From Deltaproteobacteria bacterium (lineage in GTDB: Bacteria > Desulfobacterota > Desulfobacteria > Desulfobacterales > JAUVVS01), in assembly GCA_030604545.1 (NCBI GenBank), contig JAUVVS010000043.1:1-9497 (forward strand): a stretch of 9,497 bases of DNA. The letters are read 5' to 3'. This document shows, piece after piece, positions 6,661 to 9,497 of the stretch. The notes below the pieces were generated by a model. That model had not been told where the DNA came from, searched no databases, and saw only the letters and a list, made by a program, of their open reading frames with translations. Position numbers and translations under genes: made by a program. The number at the start of each line of letters is the position of its first letter. Position 1 is the stretch's first letter.

Positions 6661-8223
6661 TCATCGAATACGACCTATGTCCCGTGGACCCCAGCTTCCG
6701 GACTTATAAAAATGGAGCATTTCTTCCCTGTTGCCACAGGTTTCGCACTCAGATACTATGGGTGTCAGAAAAGACCAGCACTGTTCGATTCCGTCCTGTC
6801 GCCAGAAAAGCATTTGATCTCCCAACATACAGTCTATCAGTACTTTTTCATAGGCATCCAGAATGGGACCGGTATATTTTTGATGATAGGAAAAGTCCAT
6901 GGTTACAGAACGCAAGCATACCTGAGCACCTGGATTCTTTGTCTGAAAAGTAAGGGTTATTTTCTCATCAGGATAAATACCAAGTGCTAATCGATTGGCT
7001 TCAATGGTTTCTCCCAGGGTTTGACGAAACATGGAATGTGGAACCCCTTTAAACTGAATTGCGATCTCTGTTAACTTCTTGGCCATTCGCTTACCCGATG
7101 TAAGAATAAATGGAACGCCTTGCCAACGCCAGTTGTCGATAAAAACTTTCATCCTGGCAAAGGTTGGTGTCAGAGAGTGAGAGTTTACACCAGGTTCATC
7201 TCGATAGGCCGAGACCGTTTCACCGTCAATTTCGCCTTGACCATATTGCCCGAGCACGATGTATTCGTGGAGTTTTTCAATGGGGAACGGTCTCAAAGAG
7301 CGAAAAACTTTTACCTTCTCATCTCTAACACGGTTGGTTTCAAACTGGGAGGGTGCTTCAATGGCCGTAAGGGCAAGCAGTTGCATAATGTGATTTTGAA
7401 ACATATCTCTAATTACCCCTGCCTGTTCATAATAACCAGCCCGATGTTCAACGCCCAAAGTCTCTGAAGCAGTGATATTGACATGGTCAATATATCTACG
7501 ATTCCAAATCGGTTCAAAAATAGCATTAGCAAAACGAAATATAAGTATGTTCTGGACCGTTTCTTTTGCCAGATAGTGATCTATCCGGAATATCTGGTGT
7601 TCTTTAAAATATTCTTGAATACCATAATTCAGCGCTACGGCAGTTTTAAGATCCCGGCCGAAGGGCTTTTCAACAACAATACGTGACCACCCGTTTCCGT
7701 TTTCTCTTTCTTTTCCAAGACCTGCCTGCCCCACCATTTGGGCCAACTGTTTATAAAGAGATGGCGGAAGGGCAAGATAAAAAATCCTGTTTCCCTTGGT
7801 GTTATGTTTTTGGTCCAGCTCTCTAAGGGATTCGGCCAAGCTTATTAAGGAAGTTAAATCCATATAATCAACAGATCGATAACTTAGGGCGGCAGCAAAG
7901 GACGGCCATTTAGAGTGATTCATAAGTCTTGCAGCTACTAAAGCATCTTTCATCTTGTTTCTGAATTGTTGATCGCTAAGCTTAGTCCGACCGCACCCAA
8001 CGATGCTAAAGGAATTTGGCAGACCATCGTTTAAATATAAATTAAAAAGAGAAGGGACCAACTTTCTGGCCGTCAAATCCCCTGTGGCGCCCATAATGAC
8101 AATGGTGCATGGCTCAATGCCTTTGACTCCTAGGGACTCTTTTGCAGGAAGCTCTAGATGAGGTGCGCTGGCCTTTATGATTTCCTCCATACGAATGTTC
8201 TCATTTTTCGTATCATTATCCAT
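6661..8223 (-). CDS. zwf: Glucose-6-phosphate 1-dehydrogenase
   Basis: The enzyme oxidises glucose 6-phosphate to 6-phosphogluconolactone with NADP+, opening the oxidative pentose phosphate pathway. The 520-residue protein is complete and normal in length, with an N-terminal extension of about 35 residues before the Rossmann fold. Key motifs are the nucleotide-binding IMGATGDLTARKL (43-55), EKPFG (185-189), the substrate site RIDHYLAKE (213-221) with D215 and H216, the second catalytic histidine H278 in MFQNHIMQLL, and WRWQGVPF (365-372). The substrate signature normally reads DHYLGKE; here the glycine is alanine, confirmed by the GCA codon. AAGGA 9 bases upstream supports ATG 8223. It lies 97 bases after the 6-phosphogluconate dehydrogenase gene, so both oxidative enzymes are linked, while no 6-phosphogluconolactonase gene is in the window. 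Confidence 0.97.
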   Translation of the reverse strand: MDNDTKNENIRMEEIIKASAPHLELPAKESLGVKGIEPCTIVIMGATGDLTARKLVPSLFNLYLNDGLPNSFSIVGCGRTKLSDQQFRNKMKDALVAARLMNHSKWPSFAAALSYRSVDYMDLTSLISLAESLRELDQKHNTKGNRIFYLALPPSLYKQLAQMVGQAGLGKERENGNGWSRIVVEKPFGRDLKTAVALNYGIQEYFKEHQIFRIDHYLAKETVQNILIFRFANAIFEPIWNRRYIDHVNITASETLGVEHRAGYYEQAGVIRDMFQNHIMQLLALTAIEAPSQFETNRVRDEKVKVFRSLRPFPIEKLHEYIVLGQYGQGEIDGETVSAYRDEPGVNSHSLTPTFARMKVFIDNWRWQGVPFILTSGKRMAKKLTEIAIQFKGVPHSMFRQTLGETIEANRLALGIYPDEKITLTFQTKNPGAQVCLRSVTMDFSYHQKYTGPILDAYEKVLIDCMLGDQMLFWRQDGIEQCWSFLTPIVSECETCGNREEMLHFYKSGSWGPRDIGRIR

Positions 8224-8251
8224 GTGATTTTCCTTTATTTAATTACTATGT

Positions 8252-8283
8252 TTGATGAATTCGTAAAAAGTCGAATTCATCAA
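8252..8283. repeat. Perfect 12-bp inverted repeat between gnd and zwf
   Basis: TTGATGAATTCG (8252-8263) and CGAATTCATCAA (8272-8283) are perfect reverse complements around an 8-base loop TAAAAAGT. It occupies the 97-base gap between the 6-phosphogluconate dehydrogenase stop and the zwf ribosome binding site. No T-run follows on the - strand, so it is not a standard terminator. A role as a dispersed hairpin repeat, an mRNA-stability element or a partial attenuator would fit; the choice is inference. Confidence 0.8.
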
Positions 8284-8320
8284 TAATCACGAAAACATGA
8301 AAGAGAGAAAGCATAAAATT

Positions 8321-9226
8321 CTACTCAGTTGAAACCACCGCATGCCCGCCAAACTCCCTTCGAAGGGCTGCAAGAACTCGATCCGTAAAAGGGTCCTCTT
8401 GTCGGGAACGAAAACGTCTTAACAAGGAAAGGGTAATAACATTCGCCGGGACGCCGGAGTCCAGGGCCTGTTGGATTGTCCATCTCCCTTCTCCTGAATC
8501 TTCTACGTATCCCTTAATATCGGTAAGTTTTGCATTTTTTCTAAAGGCCTCTTCGGCAAGTTCCAGTAACCATGAACGAACAACACTCCCCTGGTTCCAA
8601 AGGTGGGCAATTTCCGCATAGTTAAAAGACTCCGAATAATCAGAGGCTTCTAAAATTTCAAACCCCTCACCATAAGCCTGCATCATGCCATATTCGATTC
8701 CGTTGTGAACCATTTTAACAAAATGTCCAGCGCCCGTGGCTCCGCAGTAAAGATAGCCTTCCTCAGGAGCCAGGGTTTTAAATATCGGCTCGAGCTGTTT
8801 GAACGTTTCTTTATCTCCACCAATCATCATGCAGTAACCTATTTTAAGCCCCCATATCCCACCGCTGACACCGACATCCATAAACCGGATACCTTTTCCG
8901 TCGAGTAGTTTTGCCCTGCGGATATCGTCTTTATAGTAGGTATTTCCGCCATCAATAACGATGTCACCCGGGGAAAAGAGATCTTTGAGCTGATGAATAT
9001 GATCATCCACAGCCTGGCCAGCTGGAAGCATCACCCACACAATACGAGGAGTTGAGAGCTTTTCGGTTACTTCATAAAGAGAATACGCTCCGATTGCTCC
9101 ATCTTCAACCAGTTGATTTGTTTTTTCAGGCGAACGGTTATAAGCGACCACCTGGTGGCCCCCCCTTAAAAGCCGTTTAGCCATATTCATTCCCATTCGT
9201 CCAAGACCAATCATGGTTAGTTTCAT
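8321..9226 (-). CDS. gnd: 6-phosphogluconate dehydrogenase, decarboxylating, short form (YqeC/TIGR00872-type)
   Basis: The enzyme oxidatively decarboxylates 6-phosphogluconate to ribulose 5-phosphate. At 301 residues this is the short bacterial form, not the roughly 470-residue E. coli form. Visible are the Rossmann motif GLGRMG (7-12), NRS (30-32) after the second strand, DGGN (92-95), the substrate loop VGVSGG (118-123), and the catalytic KMVHNGIEYG (171-180) with K171, H174 and N175, then GEGRWT (245-250). The C-terminal helical domain is short, as in this subfamily. Asn-Arg-Ser after the second strand favours NADP+ over NAD+, by inference from long-form enzymes. AAGGAGGG at 9233-9240 with a second GGAGGA just upstream makes a very strong ribosome binding site for ATG 9226. 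It lies directly upstream of zwf on the same strand and 30 bases after a DUF547 remnant. Confidence 0.94.
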   Translation of the reverse strand: MKLTMIGLGRMGMNMAKRLLRGGHQVVAYNRSPEKTNQLVEDGAIGAYSLYEVTEKLSTPRIVWVMLPAGQAVDDHIHQLKDLFSPGDIVIDGGNTYYKDDIRRAKLLDGKGIRFMDVGVSGGIWGLKIGYCMMIGGDKETFKQLEPIFKTLAPEEGYLYCGATGAGHFVKMVHNGIEYGMMQAYGEGFEILEASDYSESFNYAEIAHLWNQGSVVRSWLLELAEEAFRKNAKLTDIKGYVEDSGEGRWTIQQALDSGVPANVITLSLLRRFRSRQEDPFTDRVLAALRREFGGHAVVSTE

Positions 9227-9232
9227 GTTTAG

Positions 9233-9246
9233 CCCTCCTTTCCTCC
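9233..9246 (-). promoter_or_regulatory. Strong double Shine-Dalgarno of gnd
   Basis: AAGGAGGG (9233-9240) is preceded directly by GGAGGA (9241-9246), giving two overlapping anti-16S matches; the nearer ends 6 bases before ATG 9226. This suggests high translation of the dehydrogenase. Confidence 0.7.
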
Positions 9247-9256
9247 ATTCCTAAAA

Positions 9257-9428
9257 TTATTTCACATTAAGAGACCAGTCGTAATGAAGATATTTAACCT
9301 TGATTGACATATTTCTTCAATAAGGTTGCGTAGATGCTATGATCCACATAAATTGCAGACCAACCTTCCGACATCAAACCCACAGGGCCGAAGAATATGA
9401 AAAATGATAGAATAAAAAGTGTTTTCAA
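9257..9428 (-). pseudogene. Internally deleted DUF547-domain gene remnant
   Basis: From TTG 9428 the frame gives a signal peptide (MKTLFILSFF... ending near SEGWSA) and then VDHSIYATLLKKYVNQG, which matches the mature N-terminus of DUF547 proteins (VDHSxYxxLLKKYVxxGxVDY). The frame hits TAA at 9294-9296. The overlapping next frame then reads VKYLHYDWSLNVK and stops at 9257-9259, and YDWSLN is the conserved C-terminal end of the same family. The roughly 200 central residues, including the catalytic-like core, are therefore missing, and the two ends are joined out of frame. DUF547 proteins are usually 240-290 residues and exported; their function is unknown. The longer frame from ATG 9491 runs through a terminator and is not believed. 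A recent deletion or an assembly error are the two explanations; I favour a true remnant. Confidence 0.6.
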
Positions 9429-9442
9429 TTGTCTCTTGAATC

Positions 9443-9474
9443 TTAATAAAAAAACAAAACCTGAACTCAGGTTT
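9443..9474 (-). terminator. Rho-independent terminator on the - strand
   Basis: On the - strand, AAACCTGA pairs with TCAGGTTT (9467-9474 with 9457-9464), in practice a 7-bp stem with a four-base loop, followed directly by TTGTTTTTTTATT. This is a canonical intrinsic terminator. It would end a - strand gene lying right of the window, or act as an attenuator in the leader of the DUF547-gnd-zwf unit, whose TTG start is only about 15 bases further on. Confidence 0.75.
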
Positions 9475-9497
9475 CGATTGAACCACCTCATGTGAAT

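Noticed and set aside
6643..6990. Open frame of 115 codons on the + strand inside zwf
   Set aside because: It is antisense to a strongly conserved enzyme, has no recognisable domain and no convincing ribosome binding site.
7120..7467. Open frame of 115 codons on the + strand inside zwf
   Set aside because: It is an antisense shadow of conserved zwf codons, with no family resemblance.
9294..9491. Full 65-codon frame starting at ATG 9491 as a small protein
   Set aside because: Its first 20 codons run through a canonical - strand terminator; the signal-peptide-like part starts cleanly at TTG 9428, and the end matches a broken DUF547 gene.

Overview
The window looks like part of a chromosome from an anaerobic, probably sulfate-reducing or syntrophic bacterium of the Desulfobacterota. 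This is an inference from moderate GC with AT-rich spacers, the gene families present, a degenerate period-6 CGTGTA-like repeat, and a GAATTC-armed intergenic hairpin. No rRNA or other lineage marker is present. All genes read as bacterial, with clear Shine-Dalgarno sites. No tRNA, CRISPR array, insertion sequence or phage gene was seen.

Left part (1-3175, + strand) is the downstream end of an iron-uptake and redox locus of the FtrD/FetA (DUF2318) type. It holds the last 38 codons of a DUF2318 Fe-S membrane protein, a MacB/FtsX-type ABC permease with a periplasmic CxxC, its ATPase, a membrane-anchored CcmH/NrfF-like protein with five cysteines, and a TlpA/ResA-type thioredoxin with a WCPGC active site. 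Related loci (Campylobacter Cj1658-Cj1665, E. coli fetMP-fetABCDEF) couple FTR1/P19 iron import to an ABC transporter and thioredoxins. The FTR1 and P19 genes would lie to the left of the window.

The right part (3347-9428) is entirely on the - strand. In transcription order it holds a decayed DUF547 gene, a short-form 6-phosphogluconate dehydrogenase, glucose-6-phosphate dehydrogenase (zwf), a TVP38/TMEM64 membrane protein, a single-chain fusion of the two glycosyltransferase families TIGR04282 and TIGR04283, and, after a 204-base gap, serine O-acetyltransferase (cysE). The two dehydrogenases supply NADPH and pentose phosphate. The TVP38 plus TIGR04282/TIGR04283 set usually accompanies arsenosugar or related glycan/lipid modification genes, but no ArsM or ArsS gene is in view. 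The two halves converge on a 171-base spacer at 3176-3346.

The best leads are the internally deleted DUF547 remnant next to a strong terminator, the perfect 12-bp hairpin between the two dehydrogenase genes, the glycosyltransferase fusion, and the cysteine-rich CcmH-like protein in an iron/redox operon. I do not see a wholly new system here. Most of the window is ordinary metabolism with some unusual gene partnerships.
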